Shown in pieces: positions 45,501 to 58,600 of a DNA stretch of 64,000 nucleotides (within the stretch, counting starts at the first letter, position 1; each line of letters opens with the position of its first letter). The DNA is from Sphagnum compactum (lineage: Eukaryota; Bryophyta; Sphagnopsida; Sphagnales). The translations under genes and the position numbers were made by a program. Under the pieces are notes generated by a model. It saw only the letters and a program-made list of their open reading frames with translations, made no database searches and had not been told where the DNA came from. Location: positions 8,214,157-8,278,156 of the forward strand of contig OZ234503.1 of assembly GCA_965153455.1 (NCBI GenBank). Direction: 5' to 3'.

Positions 45501-48500
45501 GAGCCTTCCGATACTGTGACAAATTCCAGCTCCTGTTCATGCTTGCCACAAAATCTGTCGCCAAGTTAATGGAGGAAGAAGCACTACTGGACCCATCCTG
45601 GAAGGAAGGCGTGGTTGTGGTGACTCCGGGTACATCAACTAGCATGAACCCAGGCGGTAGGGGGGTCTGTGTGCCAGTCAAGCTTGCACCAGGTAGTAAC
45701 CCTGACTGACCAGTGCCTGCTGCTGCTGGCATGTGAGATCCAAGCCGACATGCTTCATAAACTGTCCCAAAGAAGTCCCATCCAAAAGCATGCAGTTTGG
45801 GTTACTAGATCTGTCTGTCACAGATGTTCCAGATCATCATTTCCTTCTGTCCATCTATGCATAATTATCCCTCTGTATGCACAAGGAGGAGCTCCAAGAA
45901 AGAAAGGCGGAAGAGGAAATTCCAACATGAACAAAAAAACCAAAAGTGGCAGGCAGACATACCTGAACTGAGTTGTTGGAAGAAGTTGGCTGCAGCCATC
46001 ACAAGTGGTTCTGAAGCTAGACAGACAACAAGATAATTGACCTGACAAGATAAAAGGATTCACGGGTAAGAGTCTCTTCAATGGTCATAGGTACCTTGAA
46101 ACCTTGCATTTGTGGAACTTGCACATCCTGATAAAAGAGCCGTGTGAACTGTGTGAACCCATCACAGCTGAGATCTTCTAGGGTGAGATACCTGTTTAGG
46201 AGGAGCGTACGGTTCAAGTGGTGCTTTCTCCCAGAGATGAAGGGTGCTTGAAGACGTCTTCAGCCAGTCATCTTGATACCTACACCACAGTTTTTGCCCA
46301 AGATTTCAGATTCTAATGGCCTAAGAATTCACTGCTGCTCCTAGTGCACTCTCACTCTCCCAAAGGGTTTTGTAGTTTACCCCACAAGCAAAGCAGGTAT
46401 TGGAAGAGCTAGGATGGTTGGCCCATGGCTTGTCAGGACATCAGACTCCAACATTCCAAGGTCATCACCTAGGCCTCCTCGCTTTTGACAGTTTTCAGTC
46501 TGTTCAGAGAGTGAGGAATTCTCCAACACCCGACTGCTGCTGCTGCTGCTGCTGCGCCGGATGTCGACATCCATATCTGCAGCAGCTTTCAGACCACCAC
46601 CCAACTGTGGAGGGGTGATGGGTTCACCCACCACAGTAATTGTGCTACTAACTTCCTTTGAGTCTGTCACTGTGCTCTCAGAGAAATGGCCACCATCTGA
46701 CATCTGGACCCGGCCTCTACACCAATCCACAAGGGCTAGAGGGCCATCCATGCTGGTTTCTCCAAATGCATTTGACAATGCTATTCGCACATCTGACTGC
46801 AGCAGGCTAGCTACAGTAGCTGCAGAAACCTGCACAGGAGTCAATCCAATAAAAAGAGTTGGATCCCATCTTTGTTTCAGGAAATTGGCTGCAAAGAAGC
46901 AAGAAAAAATTCAAACTGCCGCAAGGAGATAGAGAGGTGATCACACCTCAGCAGTCAAAGGATTCATCAACTCCACCCCGGACTGATCAAGGCAATGGGC
47001 AACTGACAGCATGCCACCACAACCCACATGATTCCCACAAGTACGCTGCTGCTTCCTTAGTTCTTGAGAAGCTAGCCAGCTCAAGGGACCATCGCCATAA
47101 TCTCCATCAAGTGCAGCATCCACAGTAATTGATGCTTGCTGAGCCAGAAGGGGGAGAGCATTCAAGACTTCCTGCCACTGACTCTGTCTTGCTGCTGCTC
47201 CGGTCACTGCACAGCCCTCATCAACCCCAGCAGCAGTTTCTGCTGCACAATTACTGTTGCTCAACAGCCCAAGCCTTGAATCAGCAGCCATACTGTTATG
47301 GGTAGTAGTAGCTGTAGTAGTAGCATTTGATTGCTGTGAGGAGGGTGGCTTTGGAGCTCCAACAGGTCGCCACACCCCCACTTGGGCAGCCCGGGATCCA
47401 CCCTCATGCATATCTTCATCTGCTCCATGACCTGCAATTCGTTCTGGCACCTTCTTCCGGCGCTCTTGCTGCTGAGGCCTTGATAGGTTCCTCCCTGACT
47501 GGAGCGCATCAGATTGTACCTGTTCAAAATCTGCTTTCAGACTTGCAGTTCCCAGTAGTAACAAGCATAACCAAACCTTTCTCAGCTCAGAGCGGATGTC
47601 TAATGCTGTGGAATGGATATAACAGGAAGCCAAACAGAAAATGACAATCATGGCAAAAAAACACATCCTTCCTGAGAGGAGAGAGCACAACACCTGTGTA
47701 ATATCCGAGCTACTCTCTTTTGCAAGCATTGGTGTGGCTTTTGCTGTCCCACTGCTTGAAACAGATGACAAGGTATCTTGAGAGCGACACATGGCGACTT
47801 GCAAGAGTGCACACTCCAGCTCAGTTGCTAACGTAGCCACTGGTGATTGGACAGACGATGACCTGTCACAATTCTTGTTTGATTCCAGCTGAGATCCATT
47901 GCCACCACCAATTACAGTTGGCGAATCTTTCTTCCCTGGGGCCTGCTGGGTCTTGCCTGCAGCTAGGTCCGCATTCGCACCTTCCATAGCAGATGGCTGC
48001 CCAGTTGGAGACCCTTGCTTATTTCCAAGTGTGCCAGATACAATATGATACTCCCTGCTGGGATCAGCCTTCTTTTTGCTGTCACCGTTGTCTGTAAGTT
48101 CTTTGTCACCCTTGTCATCAGGTTTCGCTGTGTCTAAAGTTTCCAGCTTTACAGTCTCAGGTGGCATTGCACTGTACACATAGGCCTCAAGTTTTGGTGG
48201 TGACTCCACAGAAGCAGTTTTGGATACCGGAATGTAGGGGGCCCTACAAAGATCCAAACCTTTCAGAAAGTTTACATCAACCCATAAGAAGCTTTGAAAC
48301 CAGGTAGAAGCTTTGAAACTCACAGAAGCAAAAGAAAGAAAAACTGACCTGGAAATCATTGAGCTAACAGACACCTCTTGCACTCCTGAAAGGTCCACTG
48401 GCTCAAATCCTGGAGCAAACAGAAGCATGGCTTCTGCCTTGGGTCGAGTCTCTTGAGCCACGGGAAGAGGAGGAGGTGGTGGAACAGGCGACAATCGTGC

Positions 48501-51500
48501 ACCAACAACACCTGAGGCTTGTGGGTTGTTGTTGTCCTTGAACATATTTGCTTTCGTACCACGAGCACTCAATGGCTCATTTTGTGGTGGTTGTGCTTGG
48601 TGTCCAAAACCTTCCAACATTGGGAAATCAAGAATGGGAAGGAGCATTGGATCTGAGGTGTCCATTGAGCCAGTGCCAGGTGTGTTTGTGACCTCTCCAC
48701 AGTCAAATAAGAAATTGGGAACTTGTGACTCCGCTGTCCCGGGTGGCTGCCAAGAGAGACACCCACCTTTCAGATCACATTCCTGATTGATTTGTTGCTT
48801 CCAATCCTACATAACTTTGTCTGAGGAGATCAAACTCGCAATTGGGTGTCAGCTAATGTCAAAACACTGAGCAACCTACTGGGGTTTCTGTCACAAGACC
48901 AGAAGTAATGGGAAAAACTACACCAGCTGAATCATGCTAGTGGGTCCTTTTTTAAACTTTCATACCAACCCAGTCCTGATTTTGGGTCCAGCATTCTTTT
49001 GGGGTGGCCAATTCTCGCCACTTGGTGACTGAAAAGAAAAAGACAATATTATCTCTACGGAGGATTTTTCTGCAAAAATGGCTAAAAGTCACCAGATTTT
49101 GAGGGGAAAAAAAACAAAATTGCCAGATTTAGACAATAGGTTCCAGCATGTCACCAACCTATAGCAGGATTCCTAAAATTTTCCAATTTCCTCTCTGACC
49201 TATAGCCAAATTTGGCTTAGTCCTCTTGTGGATGTAGGGTCCTTAGTAGTAGTATCAATACCAGCATTGATACCAAGTGCATGCCTATATACCAGACTGA
49301 CACTAGTAATAATAAAACAGGGCATTCACATTCATGATGAAAGATTGACTCACTGACCTCTCCAAAGCCAAGGCCATCGTCTTCAAAAAAATCTCCAAAG
49401 TCACCAAATTCGGCCAAGATGTCAGCATCACTTTGTATATCCATGCCCATGCCGAAGCCAACACCCAAGCCATGCTCATCATCATTCCACTGGTCCCATG
49501 GATTTGGAAGCTGGTTACTGATGACTCCCCTTGGCGTACCCAATACCGTATTTGAAGACAGGCCTGCTGCAAATGCACTGGTTTCCCCCGGGAAACCACC
49601 ACCACCTGCTTTTTTCTCATTTATGGTCGCATCTAGAAGTGCTGACATATCGGCTCCAATGCTATTGCTTCGTTTCACAGCTTTCACTGTGGAGTCAACA
49701 CCAGTTTCCCCTCCAATCGGTTTTGAACGCCCACGTTTCACTCCCTATACATTACCTTGGACACCATTAGTGATCACCACAATTTTGGAAACTCAGAAAT
49801 GGAAGGCAACAAAATGAGAGAGAACCACTAATATACTCAAAACATCATTTACTACATGTATAGGATTGGCACATCAGGCTTTCTATGAGAGTACCTGTGA
49901 TGCTTTTACATCAGCAATAGCAGAATCTGATATGGGACCTAAGGCATGCATATTGTGCATCGACAATGGCATTCCAGCAGCCTTGCTGCCCAGAGACTCT
50001 GCATCTGCCTCCAGTTCTGCAGTACCTACAGCAGACTTTGCACTTTCATTTACAAAACCAACAAAAAAAAACCACACATATGGAATCTAAAAGCTCTATT
50101 GACAAGGAAATTCCTAAAATTACCAAAGATTGAAGTTCATGTCATTGAACTCAATATGAAGTTGAATGCTATACACATTACGAGAAGGTAGTAGTAGAAG
50201 TGGTACCTGCAGCATCAGCTTCACTAAAACTGGAGCTGCCACTGCTGCCCTGGCTACTGCTACTGCTGTTGCTGCTCCCACCACTCCCACTGCTGCTACT
50301 GGTGGTCCCTCCCCCACCACTCCGAGCAGGGCCTAACCCGTTTGCACCCACTCCTCCGGTAACACTTGACTTCTTTCCATCTCCATCCTGAGTCCCATAC
50401 CTGCATCAGAAGACCCAAAAATGAGACTCCCAAACAATTTACTAATTAGCCTGAAAGGCTTGTGATAACAACATTGGTTCCTGGTCACAAACAGCACAAG
50501 ACTGTTTTGTGACAACATGGAAGCAAAGGGAATGTAAGAGATTTGGAAACCAAGTCAGAAAGCACCATCCAGACACTCCATAATAAATTGCTTACTTTGC
50601 AGGTGCACTCTCCTCTCCTTCCAGACCATCTTCCAGCCATTTCGTGCCAGCCCAATCCTGAAGCAAGGCCCTACACCACAGAGAATAACCCACTGGTCAA
50701 TCAGATTTAGCTTGCAGTCAAACCAAAACCTGGCACTAGTATAACACAACCCAGCACAAGTTGGACATCCACCAATCAGTAAAAATCTTGTGGATGATCA
50801 AAAAGGAAACTTAGCAGAACTGTCACTTGGTAAACACCAATGAAAGTAGGTAAATTGCAAACCTCTGGAGGTAGGTATGGCTAGGAACTGGAGGTCTCAT
50901 AAGAACCAACACTGCATCCAATGGGTATATCAATGCCTGCCCAACTTCTCTTTGGTTGTATGACCTTCGTGTCTGATTTCCCCATGAATCCTGAGAATGG
51001 GTCAGCAGCAGTTACACTGATTCTCAGAAGAAGGGATTATCCACACAACTCTCAAGATCATTCACACTCTTTTTAAGATCAAAGCTCTCAGATTTCACAT
51101 CAAAGTGAGAAAGTAACCACTCACCCCAGTTGGAGACTGCCTCGCCAGCCCCAAGCTCCCCCCTGGTGATGATTGGCCCAGCCAGACCTCTGCATAACAC
51201 ACCTGCCCTGATGTTGTGCTTCCATTTGCTGAAGAGGATGCGACAACACGAAACGGCAGAGATGATGCAGAGAATGTCTGCTGCTTGCTGCAACCATAGG
51301 ATCCAGGAGCAAAAAACTAGAATCAGTGGGTGTGGAGTTTTCTGGCATGGGTCTTGCCAGCCCAGGAACTGCAGTCCTCCCCATTGGAGGTCATCAGTCT
51401 TTCAACAACAGTAAGCTGCTGGAATTGTAATCCCTTTGATTCTGCCCCTGACCAGCATAGTCATCTCTACACATGTAAATTTGATGCGCTTACCTCTGGT

Positions 51501-52394
51501 GTAGCTGAGTTACTAGATCGTTAAGACAGCAACCGCTCAATCGCCCACTCACACCATGTGGGGCTACCACAACTGCAACAAACCAGCATCCATGTCTTGT
51601 GTGAGAACCCTTCACAGATCTTGCAGTAAACAAGACAATGGAGCTCAGGTAAACTGCAGTTTGCTTATCTCCTCAACAAGTGCCACCTCATTTCCTTCTC
51701 ATGCAGTGAAAAAACACACAGGATAGAGAGCCTGGGACAAGACCTGCAAGACTGTTGTCAGTCGGTGACACATTTGACCTTTGCTGGGCAAGCGCCACTT
51801 GCAAATCGGTGATTGACAACTGTCGTACTCTCCTGCGCAGCAGCAACAACTTTTGAGTTTCAACATATATATGACAGGACAGAAAATTCCCATAAGCCCC
51901 AAAGAGATTAAAAGAAGGTAGTGAATATCCACTTGGCACATCTGAACTGTCAATTGGCGCACACAGCACAAAGTGAAAACCTTGTTCAGAGTTAGAGAAA
52001 CACGGCTAGAATCTAGTCAAAATCAAGAGTGCCTCACAAGGTGCTCTACGCACTTTCGGCGCACAAGTACATGCACAAAGATGGCCTCCTCGCTTGCCGT
52101 GAATACTAACTCACAGCTTGGAAGAGGTTTCCTGCCCACAAGAAAAGACAGAAGCAGTGTTATTACTCATCTTACAACATTCCAGAGCTGGCATCTCAGA
52201 AGAACAATGATGGCACAAAATGAATAAAAAGGAAGCAAGCAGGCAAGCACTTATATCATTACTGCGGGTGTGCATGCCTCCTATAGTAATGAGCATTATT
52301 GCTTTTACCTCAAACTCGGGTCACTAGCACCTTGCCGGCGGCATTTGACAAACACATTCCCAAACCGCACATAAGACAGACTTTGGAATGCCCT

Positions 52395-52432
<38 letters not shown>

Positions 52433-54367
52433 GTGCAGCATGGTTTTGTGTCAAGAGGCTGCTTGCAAATCACATGTCTCTGACAAAGAGAGACAAATAG
52501 GTAACCATCTTTGCGTTCTCTGAAAAGACCAAATCTCACACAAATTGCAGTGGTCCGATGACTGATATCATACTTCTAGAGGTCCTTGAAAACACAGGGG
52601 AAAAACACCCACAACTTCATACCACCCTGCCAGGTATAAAAAAGCAAATCCACCCTTACCTTTCACAGCGGTTCTTTAGTGCTTGTGACAAGGCGTTGGA
52701 CACATCGTTGCAATCCCCAGGGGCACGCCACAACCCCTGCCCCACCACTACCATGTCCAACAGGTGACGGTTAAACTCTGACTCATTCAAGGGAAGATTT
52801 TTTTTTCCCTCAAAGCAGTTGTAAAACCATTGTTTTCTGAAGTGTTGTTCCAGGAAAGGGGGAGACTAACTAATTACAAAGAAATTCTCATGTTTCATCT
52901 TATAGTGATCATTCCATCCTCCTCTTCCTCTGTCTGTGTCATCTTCTTCTTCATCAATTTGAGTTTCTCATCAGGTTGACTTGGAACTTGATTCTGGGAA
53001 ATTCTTGGATTAGAAACTGAAGCCATTTGATAAAACCTGGAGTTGGTCCCAGTCTTCAACAAGAAGAAGAAAAGTTGGCTGATTCAGGTGGCATGCTTGC
53101 AGAAAAGCTGTGATTGAGGAGGGCCTGGTTTTGCATCTGATTTTCTCCTTCTCTACAAAAAAATACAGAGGAGGATGCCTATTTTGGGAAGCAGGATTTT
53201 ACAGTAGTGTGAGATCCAGAGCCTTTCTTGGGAGTTTAATTAATACAAATGTGAGATTGCTATGAATTCCTTTATGAAAAGAATTTGGTCATTGAAGTTG
53301 TTCACAGCCACCACAAAGGGCCCATTAGGTTCTTCTCCTTCTATAGCATGCTACACTTTACCCTTCTCAATTGAGAAACATAGAGATTTTATTGACACAT
53401 CAGTTAGATCTCTCACAGTGTTCTTCTTTCATCACTGTGAGTTCTCAAAAGTCTTACCTTTCAGACCATTAATGGCAGTGTGCGTTGTTGCAGAGTTGAA
53501 GCTTTCATGCCGACCTGGTAGAAACAGCCATAGCTTGACCTTGTCCTCTGCATGAGACATCCATTCCCAAAAATGGCATTAACTCTGGACACAATAACCT
53601 ATTATGAACCACCCCAAGGGGAAGAAATAGCCATAGCATAATGACCTTGTCCTTTTGCATGGGACATCCATCCACAAAAATGGCATTCAGCTCTGGACAC
53701 ACTCACCTACTCTGAACAACCATGCCAAAGGGGAGACAGCTAAAGATCTCTGTGGCTAGATCAAAACACAAGTGAAGTCTATACCTGAGAGAGTCCAGGT
53801 ACTGAAATGGCCCTCCTCTTGTAGAGACATGTGTGCCCTCATCACCTGCAAAGCTGCTAGATCTTGCCATGTTTGCTCCTTCCTGTGAGAGACCGACCAA
53901 CCAACCACAACAGCAGCAAAATCCCAGTCACATGGTTGGGGTGGGTCTGATGGATGTCAAAAGCGCCCAAAAGAATTTGGGCAATCAACATTTCCAAATG
54001 GGCCAACCCCAAAATAAGGAAAAAAAAAAAAGAGAGCACACACAGAGCCTCCAAAACCCCACCTGGTCAAGCTTGGGGAGGAGGAGGAGAGAAGCTCTCC
54101 TTCGGGAAGAAGCTGGAACCACGACACTTGTTGCAGCCCTCCCTGGACCCACCCAAAACAAAACACGGATTAAAAACATATACACGTATACTCAAAGAAG
54201 CTCTTGTGGTTGGGTGGGTGGGGTGCATGCATGAATGCACACTCTTTTTTTTCGCTTCTTCAAAACTGTTTTCTTCCACGAAATCAAGTAAACCCATCAC
54301 TCCAAATCCTGAGCTGTGCACTTGAGAAGAAGAAAAGACCTACAATGCGAAACACGTTGGCGAGCAT
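42595..54367 (-). CDS. MED13: Mediator subunit 13 (CDK8-kinase-module scaffold), 26 coding exons
   Basis: A 2186-residue plant MED13, longer than the ~1900 residues of flowering-plant homologues. It joins the CDK8/CycC/MED12 kinase module to core Mediator in the nucleus. Exons, transcript order: 54367-54344, 54142-54063, 53882-53785, 53547-53458, 52747-52660, 52392-52309, 52131-52054, 51832-51744, 51572-51494, 51287-51125, 50990-50863, 50670-50596, 50400-50207, 50025-49895, 49744-49358, 48746-48349, 48243-47694, 47519-46947, 46829-46381, 46279-46192, 46041-45963, 45761-45421, 45305-44714, 44604-44032, 43847-43440, 43316-42595. All are GT..AG and the sum is 6561 nt. Visible family blocks: MLANVFRIGGLQQVSWFQLL (start), KVKLWLFLPGRHES, GLWRAPGDC, EFGDFGDFFEDD near 580, GCGGMLSVAHCLDQSGVEL near 1085, PIPALLVGYQDDW near 1260, ALHCCYAWTEDGHW with WTDARGELLD in exon 24, and ALSWLTT with PLPFHCEVV at the C-terminus. 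Low-complexity Ser, Gly and Ala runs lie between blocks. Exons 17-18 boundaries are the least certain. Confidence 0.94.
44383..44413. repeat. (CCA/CCT)n run encoding poly-Gly in MED13
   Basis: On the minus strand this trinucleotide run gives ten consecutive glycines in exon 24, between SGVA and ADMG. It lies in a poorly conserved linker. Confidence 0.9.
46534..46555. repeat. (CTG)n run encoding poly-Ser in MED13
   Basis: On the minus strand AGC repeats give seven serines in exon 19, flanked by RR and RVLEN. Similar trinucleotide runs encode alanine near 45165-45190 and Ser/Gly near 50240-50320. Confidence 0.9.
48950..49225. repeat. Repeat-like insertion in a MED13 intron
   Basis: This part of the intron between exons 49744-49358 and 48746-48349 carries CTATAGCCAAATTTGGCTTAGTCCTC and CACTTGGTGACTGAAAAG-type words shared with the dispersed repeat at 33.5 and 38.9 kb. 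The match is partial, and element limits are unclear. Confidence 0.4.
52398..52430. repeat. (AC)16 microsatellite abutting a MED13 splice acceptor
   Basis: On the transcribed (minus) strand this is a (TG)16 run followed directly by TTACAG and exon 52392-52309. It takes the place of a normal pyrimidine tract. Confidence 0.97.
53521..53735. repeat. 103-bp tandem duplication overlapping the start of MED13 exon 4
   Basis: Copy A begins at 53521 (GAAACAGCCATAGC) and copy B at 53624 (GAAATAGCCATAGC). Both continue with GACCTTGTCCT, GACATCCATYC, AAAAATGGCATT and CTCTGGACACA and end near AACC..CCAAGGGG. Copy A includes the first ~27 coding bases and the acceptor of exon 53547-53458. In copy B, inside the intron, the acceptor CAG has become CAA and a 3-base insertion interrupts the coding copy. 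Confidence 0.88.
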
Positions 54368-55100
54368 AGTCGCAGCAGCTCCGGGCCGAAACCCCCAGCT
54401 GCCCAACACCGACAAAAGCCACGGCTGCTTGGAACTGTCCCAAGAGCTACTGCAGTTCTATTTTCGTTCCTTCGCCACTGGTTTCTCCTTCTCCTTCTCC
54501 TTCCTTCTATTAAACCCAGTATTCCATCAAAGGTAAAACAGCTCCCCTGTTGTTGTTCTTCTTCGTCGTTGTCCCCTTGTCTTCTTCAGCCATACACGCA
54601 GAGAGAACAAGCAAGCAAGCAAGCAACCGCCGCCAACCACCCCCACCACACTCCTCACTCCTCAGCAACCCCCACTTACTTGGGTTTCTCCCAAATTCCA
54701 CACAAAACTCCTCAAATCCCACAACAAATCCCGCACACTCCAGAAAAAGCTTCGGCTTTGTACACGGGCTTGTTGCAACTAACTGAAGACCTAAACTGTA
54801 AGAAAACCGAGACCAGTTAAAAACTGAAGGGAAAACAAATGGGTAGAGGATATTTGTATCTACAACAACAACAACAACAGTACAACAAACGATCCTCAAG
54901 AAGGAGGAGGAAGGTATGGAGAGATGGAGGGTAGTCTAGAGCGAAGGTTTCTAGCCAGGGACGCAGAGAGGAGGACGAGAGAGATGTGGCGATGGAAAAG
55001 CAAACCCTAAGTAGAGTAAAAGAGTTGGAAAAGAAAGAGCAAAAGTGCAAACCCCGCGAAACTCACTCTCTTTCCGCTCACTCCGCGCTACAACCTGGGA
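54368..55100 (-). other. 5' region of MED13
   Basis: Upstream of the MED13 ATG the DNA carries several simple tracts: (CTTCTC)n at about 54485-54510, (CAAG)n at about 54608-54630 and (ACA)n at about 54862-54880. The region is less AT-rich than beyond 55200. A long 5' leader or promoter is likely. I see no clear TATA box. Confidence 0.4.
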
Positions 55101-55639
55101 AGCGAAAGGGCGACCACTCATCTGACGTGTCGGTCATCAAGTCTACGTGGCGGTTTTGGCACCTGAGTTTTGATCACAGGTCAGCGTCTTTTTTTTTTCC
55201 GGGTGCGAAATTTACATTTCGCCCCAAAATGCGAAAAAAAAAAATCAAAATGGGGAGGAATATTATTCCCTGGAATATTCCCTTTTGGAAATGGGAAAAA
55301 AAAAATCTCCAGATTTATTTTATTTTCTTTAGAAAAGGTTTTTCATCGAATTTGGCTCTCATTTCTAATTTGATAGCATTTAATTTTTCTTCAACTAGTT
55401 TTTTTTTAAAATTATTTAGATAGTTTCTAAAAACTTCTCACCATTTAATGTGAAATCCCTCTTGCCAATGATGCAACATAAATTTTTTGAAATTAAATGA
55501 AATTAAATCACTTTTACTTACTTGCAAATTGTTATTTGTTTGATGATTTACTATAATTACCAAGCATACATTTTCAAACTAATCAAAATCTCACCATGCT
55601 CCCCCCTCTTTCCTTTTTTTTTTTTTTTTTTAAATTATT

Positions 55640-58600
55640 TTTTTTCCCCCTTTAATGTTCCCATATGGTTCTCAATAATCCATTATTATTTATGCCATTC
55701 CTCAAAATTGTAATGGAAGAAGTGCTAAGTAATAGGCTTAAAGAATTAGGTTATTTTTAATTTATAGATAACATGGACATGGAAAGGCATAATGTTAATT
55801 TTCTTTTTTTTATATTGATGTAAGTGGGTAGGAAAAAGGAGAATAAATAACATTGACATGAAAAGCACATGTTTAATTTGTTTGTGGAAAGGTAGTTAGG
55901 GTTTAAAAGAATTAAACATGAATAGCACAATTAACAAACAAATTGATGCCTTTTATTTTTAATATATATAGATAGATGTGAACACACAATATTTTACAAG
56001 TTTACACCAATTTGCTTGCTAATTTTGCCAAGGAGACAATTTAAACATAACTAGTTGGAGCTAGCGTTTTTTATTCAATTTTGTGATATCAAAAAATTTA
56101 GTGAATTTTTTCAAAAGATTTTATCAAAAATTAGTGGAATCCACAATGCAAAATAAAAATAAAAATTAAAAACATTTCCCAATTTCTTTATTGAAACAAT
56201 AACAAAACTTTGTCCCCCAAAAAAAAAAGAAAAAAAAAAAAAAAAAAACATTGGCATGGTGACTATAATAAACTAACTATAATAAACTCACATGTGTAAG
56301 GACATTATACATTTTTATATAATAGTTATTTTGTTGTTTGGTATACCATTCATACCTACCTACCATCTATGCATATGAACCTACCACTTCATATTCCCAT
56401 TCATACCCACCTTACCTACCATCATGTACATGAACCTACCTCTTCATATTCCTTTGCATCCATGTGTTTTTGTCTTCCTTCTTGTTTTCTCTCCTTTCAA
56501 AACTATTAAGAATTTTTAGCACATAGTCACTCTCGTTTATATAATAAAAATAATGGTGTTTGTTTATCTATGTCATTCATACTTACTTCGGTCAAACCTA
56601 ACCATCTCACCCCTTTCATCAACATAATATTTTTTATTTTATTTTAAAAAATTTATGTTTGTGTTATTTATATTTTTTAAAATCAATAACCTACCTCTTT
56701 CAAACTTATTACTTAATGTTTTTTCCTTGCAATTTCAAGGTGCACCCACAAATAATGATGAACTATTAGGAACCATATGGGAACATAAGAGAGGAAAAGA
56801 GTTGGGGGGGAAGAGACGAAAGGGAATTTTGCTCAATTTGGAACCTTGCCCATTGCATTTTTATAGTGCAAAATTTCCTCCTTTTTAATTTTTGAACTTT
56901 ATTTTGTTTTCCGATTTTTTTCTCAATTTTTTCCTCAAAAATTTCAAATTTGAGAATTATTCTAAATTTGTTGTTTCACATGCATTTTTCAATTAGATAA
57001 TTTTTTAAAAATAAATTATCGTGTATACCTTAACATTAACATGAACTAATTTGGGTTTAGTTACATGGTGTGTTTTTGAAAAGTTTTGGACTTTTTTGGT
57101 CTTTTGATAATGAAGTTTGAAGGGCACATTATTTATTTATTTTTGTGTTCTTCAAGTTTTGCTCCAAAAAAATTAGATTAAATACTTATTTAGGTTAAAA
57201 GCATGTGATTAACTTAGATTAAGTCATGATAAAAAGCATGCCATACCATATCATTTTCTTTAATAAAAAATGATCAAGATCAATGTAATTGAAAGTTCAA
57301 TTTCTCTATGATGTCATTATTCAAGGGTCTTTTATTCCCAATTTTGTGATATAAGCAAGATTAACAAATCTTTCCCAAAAATATTTAACAAATTTTGGCT
57401 ATAGACCATATACAAAAGTAAAAAGATTTTAAGAATTCATTTATATTTTGGTTGTACATGCTACGATATGTTGTATTAATTTGGTGATTTTTTTCATAAA
57501 AAATCATTTTATGTGTTGAAATCATTTTTTTCATTGAAAACATGTGACAATTAATCCAAAAAATTACATTGGTCATTGTCCAATTGGTGTTGTTCAAAAT
57601 AGTAATGTATCCCTTTCAAACAATGGCATGGAACTTTATATGATCAAAAAAATCAAAATAGGTATGAGAAGAGAGTACTCACAAAATAAACTCAACGGAG
57701 AATACAAATGCACAACTAATTGTGACCATTCATCATTCAATGTTTCTTTCTTATGGATGCAATTTTGTAACATTAATTTCAATCCTTCTTTCTCATTTTT
57801 CAAAACTTTGTTATATTTGATTCCAACTGGGGAGTGTTCCACATCTTGCCTACATAATTTTTTCATCTTTCACATTTTCATTCACGTATATTTTGCAAGT
57901 TTCATTTAAAATTATAAATCTATTGTCAATTAGACATGGGAGAACATTCTCTTTGAAATTTGAAGTAATGTATAGTGTCTTGGTTGTTGGGTAAAAATAT
58001 ATAATAGGATTATGTTTAACCCCAAAATCCAAATATAACTATTATAGAATATGCATTAATAATTTGTATTATTTTTTTAAAAAAAAATGATATATGGATA
58101 AGTACTAGTTTGTTTGTAGGTTTATTTAATAGGATGAAAGGGTGTAATTAGTTATTTACATTCTTTCAGGAGAAAACAAAGGAATAGCAAGGGAAAAGAT
58201 GTTAACATGAAAATCAAAATTTCAAATGCCCCACATGCCCAAGGAAGAAATAACCTAGGCACCTCTTCATTGCAAGCTGCCCCAACTCATTGGTTGTGTG
58301 GAATTTTTATTCCTACCTTTGATTCTCACCATTTTTTTGAATAGGTAGGTGCATCATTTGTGTGAACAATTTTTTGGTAAATGAATACCGATATATATAT
58401 AACAGGTATTTTAGATATTTTTCTATTGAATTTTTAAAAGATGTAATTAAATTAGTATGTATAAAGGTGCAAATATGTTCAAAGGAACTCAAAACCATGT
58501 CATATAATGGAGAAAATTGTAAATGTTTTTACTTCTTTTTTTTTGACATTTTAAAGTTATGTTAATCATTGCAATTTGTGTTAAACATTGACTAATATGA

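Noticed and set aside
47261-47527. Frames antisense or out of frame to MED13, such as those at 44203-44547 and 47261-47527
   Set aside because: They are shadows of the long GC-rich MED13 exons and translate triplet repeats as poly-His, poly-Leu or poly-Ser.
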